Assembly (NCBI GenBank): GCA_019420065.1
Contig: JAHZHX010000028.1
Location: forward strand, 1-24,385
Source of the DNA: Clostridiales bacterium
Lineage (GTDB): Bacteria; Bacillota; Clostridia; Christensenellales; Aristaeellaceae
Reading direction: 5' to 3'
DNA: 24,385 nt
Shown here: positions 1 through 7,019 of the stretch, piece after piece
How positions within the stretch are numbered: the stretch's first letter is position 1
How the letters are laid out: each line of letters begins with the position of its first letter
Notes under the pieces: model-generated
Told to the model about the DNA's origin: nothing
What the model saw: only the letters and a program-made list of their open reading frames with translations
Database searches by the model: none
Translations under genes and position numbers: made by a program

Positions 1-686
1 TCGTCAGCATGGCTCTGACCGAAAATGGCGTGTACCTTGCCGCAGTCCGGGCAGCGGAAGGAGGACATGTTTTCCACCAGTCCTACTACGGGCACATTCA
101 TCATATCAGCCATTTTGACCGCTTTTTCCACGATCATGCCGACCAGCTCCTGCGGGGTGGCAACCACCACGATCCCGTCGATGGGCAGGGACTGGAATAC
201 CGTCAGCGGAACGTCGCCCGTTCCGGGAGGCATGTCCACAAACATAAAGTCTACGTCGCCCCAGACCACGTCGGTCCAGAATTGCTTTACCGCGCCGGCG
301 ATGACCGGGCCGCGCCAGATGACAGGGTCGGTATCGTTTTCAAGCAGCAGGTTCAGCGACATAACGCGGACGCCGGTTTTGGTTGCCGCGGGCAGGATGC
401 CGGCTTCAGTGCTCATGGCCTGATCCTTGAGGCCAAAGGCGCGGGGAATGGAGGGGCCGGTCATGTCGGCGTCCAGAATGGCGGTCTGATAGCCCTGACG
501 CTGCATCAGCACGGCCAAAAGGGACGTGACCAGGCTTTTGCCTACGCCGCCCTTGCCGCTGACGACGCCGATCATCTTTTTAACGCGGGTGAGATCATTG
601 GGTTTTTCGCGCAGATCCTGCGGCTGTTCCCGGGAAGCGCAAGCGCTGGAACAGGTGGAGCAGTCATGCGTGCAGTTTTCACTCAT
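1..686 (-). CDS. Mrp/NBP35-type P-loop ATPase, Fe-S cluster carrier (3' end outside window)
   Basis: Only the first 228 codons are inside the window; the C-terminus runs off the left edge. The protein begins MSENCTHDCSTCSSAC, a cysteine-rich leader (Cys5, 9, 12, 16) typical of clostridial Mrp/NBP35 proteins. A deviant Walker A, GKGGVGKS, follows at about residues 44-51, then DADMTGPSIPR and the switch-like FVDMPPGTGD. Near the visible end is FRCPDCGK, the paired CxxC that binds a bridging [4Fe-4S] cluster in this family. The family carries and transfers Fe-S clusters to apoproteins in the cytoplasm. The ATG at 686-684 is preceded by AGGAGATGAC. A consensus promoter lies just upstream. It is divergent from the amino acid transporter operon. 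Family assignment is secure; the client proteins are unknown. Confidence 0.93.
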   Translation of the reverse strand, partial: MSENCTHDCSTCSSACASREQPQDLREKPNDLTRVKKMIGVVSGKGGVGKSLVTSLLAVLMQRQGYQTAILDADMTGPSIPRAFGLKDQAMSTEAGILPAATKTGVRVMSLNLLLENDTDPVIWRGPVIAGAVKQFWTDVVWGDVDFMFVDMPPGTGDVPLTVFQSLPIDGIVVVATPQELVGMIVEKAVKMADMMNVPVVGLVENMSSFRCPDCGKVHAIFGQSHAD

Positions 687-711
687 GGGAGTCATCTCCT
701 TTTCATTGAAT

Positions 712-739
712 ATTATACTGTTTTTAGCGGTTGTGTCAA
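712..739 (-). promoter_or_regulatory. Promoter of the Mrp-family gene
   Basis: On the minus strand a perfect TTGACA (739-734) is separated by 16 bases from a perfect TATAAT (717-712). It lies 26 bases before the start codon and points into the Mrp-type gene. Confidence 0.8.
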
Positions 740-762
740 GACATGGAAAAATAGGGAGATTA

Positions 763-788
763 GCATATGAATACATGCATGAATATGC
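763..788. promoter_or_regulatory. Possible operator (interrupted palindrome) between divergent promoters
   Basis: GCATAT (763-768) is mirrored by ATATGC (783-788) around a central ATGCAT (775-780), and ATGAATA occurs twice. The AT-rich element lies between the Mrp promoter and the -35 of the amino acid importer promoter, where a repressor or activator could act. No regulator is assigned; this is inference from symmetry and position. Confidence 0.3.
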
Positions 789-827
789 AAATACAAGGAA
801 AAAACATTCAAAATGGCGTTTTTTGCC

Positions 828-856
828 TTGACGCGGGGCAAAAATCATGCTATCCT
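828..856 (+). promoter_or_regulatory. Promoter of the amino acid ABC importer operon
   Basis: TTGACG (828-833), a 17-base spacer, and TATCCT (851-856). It lies about 75 bases before the binding-protein start codon and is the best sigma-A-like match in this intergenic region. Confidence 0.6.
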
Positions 857-932
857 GCATCCAATCCGTTTCCCGCTTCTCTTCATACCGGGGGATGGGG
901 CAAAATAAATCGTCCGAAAGGAGTGCGTTGTG

Positions 933-1733
933 ATGAAGAAGCTGTTTGTGTTGCTGGTTGCCTGTGTGATGATGGTAGGTGTCGCGGCGCACCATTGCCT
1001 GGCGGAGGATACCTCGCTGACCGCGCTGCAGGAAAAGGGAGAAATGGTGCTGGGGCTGGACGCCAGCTTTCCGCCCATGGGCTTTACCGATGATGCGGGG
1101 GAAATTATTGGCTATGATATTGATTTGGCTGCCGCCGTGTGCGAGCGCCTGGGTCTTGCGCTGCGCTGCCAGCCCATTGACTGGGACGCGAAGGAAATGG
1201 AGCTTAATTCCGGCGCCATCGACTGCATTTGGAACGGCATGAGCATTACGCCTGAGCGGCAGGAGAACATGAGTCTGAGCCTGCCTTACCTGAAGAACGA
1301 GCAGGTGCTGGTGGTGCGCGCCGGGTCGGGGTATAAGACGCTGGCTGACTTGGCGGGCAAGAATCTGGGCCTTCAGGCAGGGTCAAGCGCGGATGACGCG
1401 CTGACGGCGGCGGCCGATTTCAAGGCTACGCTCAAGGCGGTCATGCCTTATGAAGATAACACCGTGGCGTTGCTGGACTTGGGTAATGGCGGCGTGGATG
1501 CGGTGCTGGTGGACTCCGTTGTGGCCGAATATTATATTGCCGCGATGGGCGTGGATTATGTGATCCTAGATGAAGCGCTTGCCGGGGAAGAATATGGTAT
1601 CGGCTTCCGCAAGGGCGACGCCGCGCTGACGGCGGCCGTTAATGAAGCGCTGCTGGCGATGGCACAGGACGGCTCGCTGGAGGAAATCACGGTCAAGTGG
1701 TTTGGCGAGAATGTTTCGATCATTGGCAAATAA
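933..1733 (+). CDS. Polar amino acid ABC importer, substrate-binding protein
   Basis: A 266-residue secreted binding protein of the family-3 (SBP_bac_3) type that captures a polar amino acid and delivers it to the membrane permease. The N-terminus has Lys-Lys, a hydrophobic stretch and a likely signal-peptidase site after HHCLA at about residue 24. LVAC earlier could be a weak lipobox, so lipid anchoring is possible. Family features include the opening GLDASFPPMGF, then GYDIDLAAAV, CIWNGMSITPER, and a closing domain with AGKNLGLQAGSSAD and YGIGFRKGD. The ATG at 933 is preceded by AAAGGAG; a GTG one codon earlier is an alternative start. The permease and ATPase genes follow directly. The ligand (arginine, lysine, glutamine, cystine or another) cannot be told from sequence alone. 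Confidence 0.92.
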   Translation: MKKLFVLLVACVMMVGVAAHHCLAEDTSLTALQEKGEMVLGLDASFPPMGFTDDAGEIIGYDIDLAAAVCERLGLALRCQPIDWDAKEMELNSGAIDCIWNGMSITPERQENMSLSLPYLKNEQVLVVRAGSGYKTLADLAGKNLGLQAGSSADDALTAAADFKATLKAVMPYEDNTVALLDLGNGGVDAVLVDSVVAEYYIAAMGVDYVILDEALAGEEYGIGFRKGDAALTAAVNEALLAMAQDGSLEEITVKWFGENVSIIGK

Positions 1734-1750
1734 TTGATAAATACTGCCGG

Positions 1751-1780
1751 GCTGCTGCGTCATGCGGCAGCCTTTCCTTG
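1751..1780 (+). terminator. Intercistronic hairpin, possible partial terminator or mRNA-stabilising stem
   Basis: A 9-bp stem with two G-U pairs (1751-1759 with 1763-1771, loop TCA) lies between the binding-protein and permease genes. The sequence after it is only mildly T-rich (CTTTCCTTG). Such elements often make the binding-protein mRNA more abundant than that of the membrane subunits. The stem also covers an ATG at 1762, which argues against that codon as the permease start. Confidence 0.45.
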
Positions 1781-1806
1781 TTATACAGAGAGGAATGGAT
1801 TCAACA

Positions 1807-2472
1807 ATGAAATATTTGACCAATGCCGATGCGTTTGCCGGCTTGATTCGCCAGCTTTGGACGGGCTTGGGCGTAACGCTGCCGCTGTTCTTTTATACGC
1901 TGCTGCTGTCGCTGCCGCTGGGGGTGCTGGTGGCGCTGATGCGTATGTCGCGCGTTCGCCCAGTAGCGTTTGCGACGCGCCTGTATATCCTGATTTTGCG
2001 GGGAACGCCGTTGATTCTGCAAATTTTTGCGATCTATTTTATTCTGCCGAAAATCTTTGGCCATGCGATGGACCGCATGCTTTCGGCGGTGATTGCCTTT
2101 GTGCTCAATTATGCGGCCTATTTTGCCGAAATTTTTCGCGGCGGGCTGCAATCCTTACCGCGCGGACAGCGGGAGGCCGGGAAGATGCTGGGCATGAACA
2201 AGGCGCAGATCTTTTTGCGGATTCTGCTGCCGCAGACCGTGAAGCGCTGTCTGCTGCCGGTATCCAACGAGGTGGTTACGCTGGTTAAGGATACGGCGCT
2301 GGTAACGGCTATTGCGTTGTGCGATATGTATTATTATGCAAAAAAGGCAACGGCGGCTTCGGGCTCGCTTCTGCCGCTGTTTATTGCCGGTTTGTTTTAT
2401 CTGCTTATGAATACGGTGGTAGAGGTGTTCTTCAGCCGCATGAACCGCCGCCTTGACTATTACAGGGGGTGA
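1807..2472 (+). CDS. Polar amino acid ABC importer, permease (HisM/GlnP type)
   Basis: A 221-residue inner-membrane permease that carries the amino acid released by the binding protein, driven by the ATPase encoded next. Several hydrophobic helices are visible (about residues 18-44, 57-80, 85-105 and 180-205). The EAA loop that contacts the ATPase is present as EIFRGGLQSLPRGQREAG with LGM following. LRGTPLILQ is the usual family signature before the middle helix. The chosen ATG at 1807 follows GAGAGGA; in-frame ATGs at 1795 and 1762 lie too close to the ribosome site or inside a hairpin. The gene stops at 2472, four bases before the ATPase start, so the two are surely co-transcribed. Confidence 0.92.
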   Translation: MKYLTNADAFAGLIRQLWTGLGVTLPLFFYTLLLSLPLGVLVALMRMSRVRPVAFATRLYILILRGTPLILQIFAIYFILPKIFGHAMDRMLSAVIAFVLNYAAYFAEIFRGGLQSLPRGQREAGKMLGMNKAQIFLRILLPQTVKRCLLPVSNEVVTLVKDTALVTAIALCDMYYYAKKATAASGSLLPLFIAGLFYLLMNTVVEVFFSRMNRRLDYYRG

Positions 2473-2476
2473 CGGA

Positions 2477-3202
2477 ATGATACTGAGCGCGGAGAATATT
2501 GTTAAAAGCTATCACGGGCAGGAGATTCTCAAGGGCGTATCCCTGCAAATGGCGCAGGGCGATGTGGTGGCAGTCATTGGCCGCAGCGGGTCAGGAAAGA
2601 GCACGCTTTTGCGGTGTCTGAGCGAGCTGGAGCGTGTCGATCAGGGGCGCATCGTGATTGGCGGGGAAACCATGGTGGAGAATGGCCGTTATGAAAGCGA
2701 AAAAAAACTGCGCGCCATCCGCCGCCGCATGGGATATGTATTTCAGGATTTCAATTTGTTTCCGCACATGAGCGTGCTGCGCAATGTGACCGAGGCGCAG
2801 CGATGCGTGCTTGGACGCGGCAGGACGGAAGCGGAGACGCGGGCCAAACAGCTGCTGGCGGATATGGGGCTGGCGGATAAAGGGGATGCCTATCCCTGCT
2901 TTTTGTCCGGCGGACAGCAGCAGCGCGCCGCCATTGCCCGGGCGCTGGCGCTTGATCCGGATATTCTTTGCTTTGACGAGCCCACCTCGGCGCTTGATCC
3001 GCTTTTGACGCAGGAGGTGCTGGCGGTGATTCGGCGGCTGGCGCAGCAGGGACACACGATGATTGTGGTTACGCATGAAATGAGTTTTGCCCGCGAGGTG
3101 GCTGACCGTATTCTTTATATGGAAAACGGCCGGATTGCCTGCGAGGGCGATCCGGAAACGGTTTTTGCGGATACGCGTGTGAGCGCATTTGCCGGAGGCT
3201 GA
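2477..3202 (+). CDS. Polar amino acid ABC importer, ATP-binding protein (GlnQ/HisP type)
   Basis: A 241-residue cytoplasmic ATPase that powers the importer. Walker A is GRSGSGKST (residues 35-43). The Q-loop lies in GYVFQDFNLFPHMSV, the ABC signature is LSGGQQQR, Walker B is ILCFDEPTSALDP, and the switch histidine is in VVTHEMSFA. FQDFNLFPHM and TSALDPLL are typical of polar amino acid importers. The ATG at 2477 lies five bases after AGGGGGTGA, which also contains the permease stop, so translation may be coupled. Length is normal for the family. A strong terminator follows, so this is the last gene of a three-gene operon. Confidence 0.95.
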   Translation: MILSAENIVKSYHGQEILKGVSLQMAQGDVVAVIGRSGSGKSTLLRCLSELERVDQGRIVIGGETMVENGRYESEKKLRAIRRRMGYVFQDFNLFPHMSVLRNVTEAQRCVLGRGRTEAETRAKQLLADMGLADKGDAYPCFLSGGQQQRAAIARALALDPDILCFDEPTSALDPLLTQEVLAVIRRLAQQGHTMIVVTHEMSFAREVADRILYMENGRIACEGDPETVFADTRVSAFAGG

Positions 3203-3210
3203 TAAAGCGC

Positions 3211-3244
3211 GCGGGAAACAGGGTTTCCCGCCGCTTGCTTTTTT
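3211..3244 (+). terminator. Rho-independent terminator of the ABC importer operon
   Basis: A perfect 9-bp stem, GCGGGAAAC (3211-3219) with GTTTCCCGC (3223-3231), has a 3-base loop and is followed by CGCTTGCTTTTTT. Confidence 0.88.
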
Positions 3245-3262
3245 GGCGAAAAAAGCTATAAT
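3235..3262 (+). promoter_or_regulatory. Promoter of the Sua5/TsaC gene
   Basis: TTGCTT (3235-3240), a 16-base spacer, and a perfect TATAAT (3257-3262). The -35 overlaps the T-tract of the preceding terminator, giving a very compact gene junction. Confidence 0.6.
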
Positions 3263-3297
3263 AGGTAAGAATTCAGTTGGAAACAGGAGGCGCTGTT

Positions 3298-4329
3298 ATG
3301 CGCACGGAATGCGTGGCGGCCAGCGAGGAAAACATCGCGCGGGCCGCAAGGCTTTTGCGGGAAGGGGAGCTGGTGGGGTTCCCGACGGAAACGGTGTATG
3401 GTCTGGGGGCGAATGCGCTTGATGCCCAGGCTGTTCTGAATATATTCGCGGCGAAGGAGCGCCCGGCGGACAATCCGCTGATCGTGCATATCGCAAGGCT
3501 TGCGGAAATAGAGCCGCTGTGTCATATGAACGCCATGGCGGAAAAGCTGGCGGCGGCATTCTGGCCGGGGCCGCTGACGATGATCCTGCCCAAAAAGGAG
3601 ATCGTGCCTGGCGCTGTGACCGCAGGGCTTGACAGCGTGGCCATTCGTATGCCTTCGCATCCGGTGGCCCGGGCGCTGATTGAACGGGCGCAGGTTCCCG
3701 TGGCGGCTCCAAGCGCCAATCGCTCGGGGCGCCCCAGTCCGACGATGGCGCGGCATGTGCTGGACGACATGGACGGGCGCATCCCCATGATCCTGGACGG
3801 CGGGGCCTGCGATGTGGGCGTGGAAAGCACGGTGGTATCGCTTGCGGGCGATACGGCGACCGTGCTGCGTCCGGGTGGCATTACGCCGGAAATGATCGCT
3901 GCCGTGATAGGCGAAGTGAAGGTGGCGGACAGCGTTATGCGTCCCCTCAGAGAAGGAGAGGCAGCGCCGTCGCCTGGGATGAAGCATAAGCACTATGCGC
4001 CCCGTGCCCGTATGACCATCTATGAAGGGGAGCCGGAGGCGGTGATGCGGCGCATCGCGGCGGAATATGATGCGCTTGCAAAAGAAGAAAAGGGTTTGAT
4101 TCTTGCGGCGGGCAGCCATATGGACAGCTATGGCGCGCGCAGCACGGCGGATCTTGGAGCCGACGAGCTGGCGGCAGCGCATAACATTTTTGCCATCCTG
4201 CGCGCGGCGGACGATGCGGGGATTACCCGTGTGCTGAGCGAATCCTATCCGGAATCCGGCGTAGGGCTGGCGGTGATGAACCGCATGGCGCGGGCGGCGG
4301 GATTTGACATTGTGCGTGTTACCCCATGA
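3298..4329 (+). CDS. L-threonylcarbamoyladenylate synthase (Sua5/TsaC family, long form)
   Basis: This enzyme makes threonylcarbamoyl-AMP from threonine, bicarbonate and ATP, the first step of the t6A37 modification of ANN-decoding tRNAs. The 343-residue protein has an N-terminal YrdC/TsaC domain with GFPTETVYGLG (about residues 27-37), KERPADNPLIVH, WPGPLTMIL and APSANRSGRPSPT. A linker with SPGMKHKHYAPR then leads to a C-terminal Sua5 domain, so it is the long Sua5 form and not the short TsaC. The ATG at 3298 follows AGGAGG at seven bases. It is read from its own promoter. Its last 11 bases overlap the 3' end of the convergent bofA gene, and no good terminator is visible on this strand. Confidence 0.95.
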   Translation: MRTECVAASEENIARAARLLREGELVGFPTETVYGLGANALDAQAVLNIFAAKERPADNPLIVHIARLAEIEPLCHMNAMAEKLAAAFWPGPLTMILPKKEIVPGAVTAGLDSVAIRMPSHPVARALIERAQVPVAAPSANRSGRPSPTMARHVLDDMDGRIPMILDGGACDVGVESTVVSLAGDTATVLRPGGITPEMIAAVIGEVKVADSVMRPLREGEAAPSPGMKHKHYAPRARMTIYEGEPEAVMRRIAAEYDALAKEEKGLILAAGSHMDSYGARSTADLGADELAAAHNIFAILRAADDAGITRVLSESYPESGVGLAVMNRMARAAGFDIVRVTP

Positions 4330-4564
4330 GGGTAATGACCTGCAAAAGCCCTAAGCCGGGCAACCCCAGCAGGGAAACGCAGGTCACCGTGAGCGCGTTG
4401 ATTCCCACGTTGGAAAAGGGCAGGCAGGAAAAAAGCGCCAGCATAAACAGGGCGCATACGCCCCGCGTCATGGCGCGGTGAAGGCGCGAGCCAATGCGCA
4501 CGCGGCGGCACATTGCGTTCAGAAGCGTGAAAAATATGCCGGTGGTAATCATGATATAAGCCAT
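4319..4564 (-). CDS. bofA: BofA-family protein (pro-sigma-K processing inhibitor-like)
   Basis: A small 81-residue hydrophobic protein. Its C-terminal half, NVGINALTVTCVSLLGLPGLGLL, matches the BofA family signature, in which (V)GIN.LT and LG.PG recur. In Bacillus, BofA sits in the outer forespore membrane and holds back the SpoIVFB protease that activates sigma-K. Two or three membrane segments are visible (about residues 1-16, 36-50 and 58-78). The ATG at 4564 follows GGAGG at eight bases; an in-frame ATG at 4582 has no ribosome site. The GGAGG is itself the 3' arm of the terminator hairpin of the upstream cyclophilin gene. The 3' end overlaps the convergent Sua5 gene by 11 bases. The presence of bofA suggests a spore-forming lineage, but not proof of sporulation. 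Confidence 0.8.
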   Translation of the reverse strand: MAYIMITTGIFFTLLNAMCRRVRIGSRLHRAMTRGVCALFMLALFSCLPFSNVGINALTVTCVSLLGLPGLGLLQVITLMG

Positions 4565-4597
4565 AAAAAACACCTCCGCCATATATTATGCGGAGGC
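4565..4597 (-). terminator. Terminator of the cyclophilin gene that also carries the bofA ribosome site
   Basis: On the minus strand CCTCCGC (4597-4591) pairs with GCGGAGG (4580-4574) around an AT-rich loop, and GTGTTTTTT follows. The GGAGG in the second arm is correctly spaced for the bofA start at 4564. The stem may therefore both end transcripts from the cyclophilin gene and hide the bofA ribosome site in read-through RNA. Confidence 0.75.
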
Positions 4598-4624
4598 GTG
4601 TTGCTTTTGAAGCGGCAGGCAGAT

Positions 4625-5278
4625 TTAGTTATCCAGCACGCGGATGGCGGTGATGACCGGCTGGTTTTCCCGCGCGACAGAACCGTTGCCGTCGGTAACG
4701 GGGGTGTTTGCGCAGATCGCGTCAACGATTTCCATGCCCTCCGTGACCATGCCGAAGGCGGCATACTGGCCGTCCAGATGGCTGGCGTCGGCATGCATGA
4801 TGAAAAACTGGCTGCTGGCGCTGTTATAGCTATTGGAACGTGCCATGGAGAGCACGCCGCGGGTATGCTTGAGGGAGTTGGCAACGCCGTTGGCGCTGAA
4901 TTCGCCTTTGATTTTATCGGGCGAGCCGCCCATGCCCGTGCCCTCCGGATCGCCGCCCTGGATCATGAAACCGGAAATGATGCGATGGAAGGTAAGCCCG
5001 TCATAAAAACCGGCGCGCGCCAGCTTGACGAAGTTTTCCACGGTGATGGGAGCCACGTTGCCATACAGTTCGGCCTTGAGGGTGCCGTAATCCTGGATGT
5101 CGATTTCGATATGATAGGTAGATGCGGCGGTTTTGCCATTGCCGCGCCCCCAAATGAGGTATCCGCCAACGGCCAGCAGGGCGATTGCGGCAACTGCGGC
5201 GATGATGGGGAGATAGGGCGCTTTTTTAGGCGCGGGCTTGGCGTAGGGGTTGACTTTTTTCTGTTTCGGCTTGCTCAT
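4625..5278 (-). CDS. Membrane-anchored cyclophilin-type peptidyl-prolyl cis-trans isomerase
   Basis: The enzyme catalyses cis-trans isomerisation of X-Pro bonds and assists protein folding. The 217-residue protein has a basic, proline- and lysine-rich start, one membrane helix at about residues 22-43, and then a cyclophilin domain (about 55-217). The active-site signature is FHRIISGFMIQGGDP, with Arg99, Phe104 and Gln107, followed by SQFFI and the HLDGQYAAFG loop. The topology suggests an extracytoplasmic catalytic domain held at the outer face of the membrane. The ATG at 5278 is preceded by AAGGAGG. A terminator hairpin follows the gene. It is divergent from the lipid-kinase gene, whose promoter -35 overlaps this gene's ribosome site. 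Confidence 0.94.
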   Translation of the reverse strand: MSKPKQKKVNPYAKPAPKKAPYLPIIAAVAAIALLAVGGYLIWGRGNGKTAASTYHIEIDIQDYGTLKAELYGNVAPITVENFVKLARAGFYDGLTFHRIISGFMIQGGDPEGTGMGGSPDKIKGEFSANGVANSLKHTRGVLSMARSNSYNSASSQFFIMHADASHLDGQYAAFGMVTEGMEIVDAICANTPVTDGNGSVARENQPVITAIRVLDN

Positions 5279-5288
5279 GGGTGCCTCC

Positions 5289-5318
5289 TTGACAATTGAT
5301 CGAATTACCGCATATAAT
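5289..5318 (+). promoter_or_regulatory. Promoter of the lipid kinase-Nudix operon
   Basis: A perfect TTGACA (5289-5294), an 18-base spacer and a perfect TATAAT (5313-5318). The promoted RNA would have a leader of about 100 bases before the GTG start at 5428. Confidence 0.7.
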
Positions 5319-5427
5319 ATACAAATAGGGCATATCAGCTCTTGGCGGCGCGTCTATGCGGCCTTTTCTTATTTTATTCGATCCTGCCGCTGCGTGCAAC
5401 TGTTTTTTTATGATGGGAGATGACTCA

Positions 5428-6378
5428 GTGCGGCATATTTTTATCGTGAACCCGCATTCCGGGCCGCAAAACGCCACCTCTGCCGTGCAAAAGGGCATAC
5501 AGGAGATCGCGGGCGGCAAGGATTGCGAAATATACGTTACCCGCTGTCCGGGAGACGCGACCGAGTACGTGCGGCAAACATGCAGCGGCACGTCTGCGCC
5601 GCTGCGCTTTTACGCCTGCGGCGGAGACGGAACGCTCAACGAAGTGGTTAACGGCGCGGCTGGCTTTGCGCACGCGGCGGTGGGATGTTATCCCTGCGGC
5701 AGCGGCAACGACTTTGTGAAATATTTTGGCGGGAAGGGCGCTTTTCAAAATGTGAGGGCCCTGACCGAAGGAACCACGCAGCGTATCGATCTTTTGCGGG
5801 TAAACGGCCGCTATGCGATCAACGTGGTAAACTTTGGCTTTGACGCGAAGGTGGCCAGCCGCATGATCCGTTTTCGCAGGCTGCCCTTTATGCGGGGACA
5901 TCGCGCTTATTATTGCGCCATCGCCATGACGGTATTTGACGGCGTGCGGCACCGCTGCCGTTTGAGCGCGGACGGCGAGGTGCTGATTGATGGAAACTTG
6001 CTGCTGTGTACGCTGGCAAACGGCGATTATGTGGGCGGTTCCTTCCGCTGCGCGCCGCGTGCCGACGTATGCGACGGCCAGATGGAGGTGTGCGCGGTGC
6101 GTCCCATTTCACGCCTGCGATTTGCAAAGCTGATGGGGATTTACCGGCGCGGCGAGCATCTGGAAGCGCCGCAGCTGCGCGACTGCATCTGCTACCGCAG
6201 GGCGCAAAAGGTAGAAATTGACGCGGATCCCGGATTTTTGATGTGCCTGGACGGCGAGATTATTCAGGACAGGCATTTTACGGTGGAAAGCCTGCCTGGC
6301 GCGTTGAGCTTCATTGTACCGGACGGCGCGCGGCACAGCGGCAAAAAGCTGGATATGCAGGCGGAAAAAGCGATATGA
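5428..6378 (+). CDS. Diacylglycerol kinase family (DgkB/YegS-like) lipid kinase
   Basis: A soluble lipid kinase that, in the characterised DgkB branch, phosphorylates diacylglycerol to phosphatidic acid and so recycles lipid headgroup turnover products. The 316-residue protein begins M/VRHIFIVNPHSG, the usual family start. It carries the nucleotide-binding GGDGTLNEVVNG (about residues 66-77), then PCGSGNDFVKYFG (PxGTGNDFA in most relatives) and NFGFDAKVASRM. The GTG at 5428 is chosen because GGGAG lies eight bases upstream and the protein then starts like its relatives; ATGs at 5410 and 5413 add residues with no family counterpart. The stop overlaps the Nudix start as ATGA, so translation is coupled. 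The exact lipid substrate is not determined by sequence. Confidence 0.87.
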   Translation: MRHIFIVNPHSGPQNATSAVQKGIQEIAGGKDCEIYVTRCPGDATEYVRQTCSGTSAPLRFYACGGDGTLNEVVNGAAGFAHAAVGCYPCGSGNDFVKYFGGKGAFQNVRALTEGTTQRIDLLRVNGRYAINVVNFGFDAKVASRMIRFRRLPFMRGHRAYYCAIAMTVFDGVRHRCRLSADGEVLIDGNLLLCTLANGDYVGGSFRCAPRADVCDGQMEVCAVRPISRLRFAKLMGIYRRGEHLEAPQLRDCICYRRAQKVEIDADPGFLMCLDGEIIQDRHFTVESLPGALSFIVPDGARHSGKKLDMQAEKAI

Positions 6379-6782
6379 TCTGCAAGCGCGTGACCTGCGC
6401 CGTGATTTTACGACGGGACTGCGTGCTGCTGGCGCGGCGCGCTCCGGGGCAAAAGCATGCCGGATGCTGGGAATTCCCCGGGGGAAAAACGGAGCGGGAC
6501 GAAACCGACGCGCAGTGCCTCGAAAGGGAAATCTGGGAGGAGCTTGGTGTGCGCGGGCATACGGGCGCGCATATATGCGACAGCCGGTGCGTTTATGAGG
6601 AGCTGGCGCTGGAGATACTGCTTTGCGCTTATTTCTTTGTTCCGGACGATATGGATTTTGACCTGCGCGTTCATGACGCGGTCAGATTCTTCAATGCGGA
6701 AGAACTGGACGCACTGAATTTGTCGGCGGCGGATCGGCCGGTCGCGCAGGCGGTTCAGAAAATGCTGAAACGGAATGAATGA
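6375..6782 (+). CDS. Nudix hydrolase (MutT-like)
   Basis: A 135-residue Nudix hydrolase that would cleave a nucleoside diphosphate linked to another moiety. The Nudix box is perfect: starting at GGKTERDE, ending REIWEELGV, matching GX5EX7REUXEEXGU. The N-terminal CAVILRRDCVLLARRAPGQ and WEFPGGK are close to MutT/NudG-type enzymes that clean oxidised or non-canonical nucleotides, so a pool-sanitising role is plausible. The ATG at 6375 overlaps the lipid-kinase stop by four bases (ATGA), showing co-translation. There is no separate promoter. A hairpin 10 bases after the stop may end the operon. The substrate is not known. Confidence 0.9.
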   Translation: MICKRVTCAVILRRDCVLLARRAPGQKHAGCWEFPGGKTERDETDAQCLEREIWEELGVRGHTGAHICDSRCVYEELALEILLCAYFFVPDDMDFDLRVHDAVRFFNAEELDALNLSAADRPVAQAVQKMLKRNE

Positions 6783-6791
6783 TAGGAAAGC

Positions 6792-6825
6792 AACGGCTGC
6801 CTCATTTTTGCGGGTAAGCCGTTTT
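6792..6825 (+). terminator. Probable terminator after the Nudix gene
   Basis: AACGGCT (6792-6798) pairs perfectly with AGCCGTT (6817-6823) across an 18-base loop, followed by TTTTA. The large loop and short T-tract make it a modest terminator. Confidence 0.5.
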
Positions 6826-6970
6826 ATGGTATCCATGAAGCGCGTGTGCAGGCGCCGGGATGCAATGAAAAGGGGAGGCAGCGCCCGCGTTCGATTATCG
6901 CTATTTGCGCCATAAAAAATCTGTGGCCTGCAAAAATGAACACTTTATTTTTTCACGGGCCGACATCCTG
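6826..6970. other. Intergenic stretch with no supported gene
   Basis: About 145 bases between two hairpins. It contains AGGGGAGG (6872-6879), which resembles a ribosome site. The frames downstream offer only a 16-codon ATG peptide or a GTG/TTG-start frame that ends inside the terminator hairpin. No tRNA, known small RNA or riboswitch was recognised. Confidence 0.4.
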
Positions 6971-7014
6971 AAACGGGCTATGGAGTGCGGCAACGCTCTC
7001 CATAGCCCGTTTTT
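6971..7014. terminator. Strong bidirectional terminator between convergent units
   Basis: A perfect 15-bp stem, AAACGGGCTATGGAG (6971-6985) with its complement (6998-7012), has a short GCG-GCAA-CGC cap. On the plus strand it ends in TTTTT; on the minus strand the outer AAA gives a shorter U-tract. It can stop transcripts from the Nudix side and from the ECF S-component gene. Confidence 0.85.
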
Positions 7015-7019
7015 GTGAT

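Noticed and set aside
6888..6920. A tRNA T-arm-like GTTCGATT sequence
   Set aside because: The flanking bases cannot form the T-stem, and no acceptor, D or anticodon arms can be drawn.
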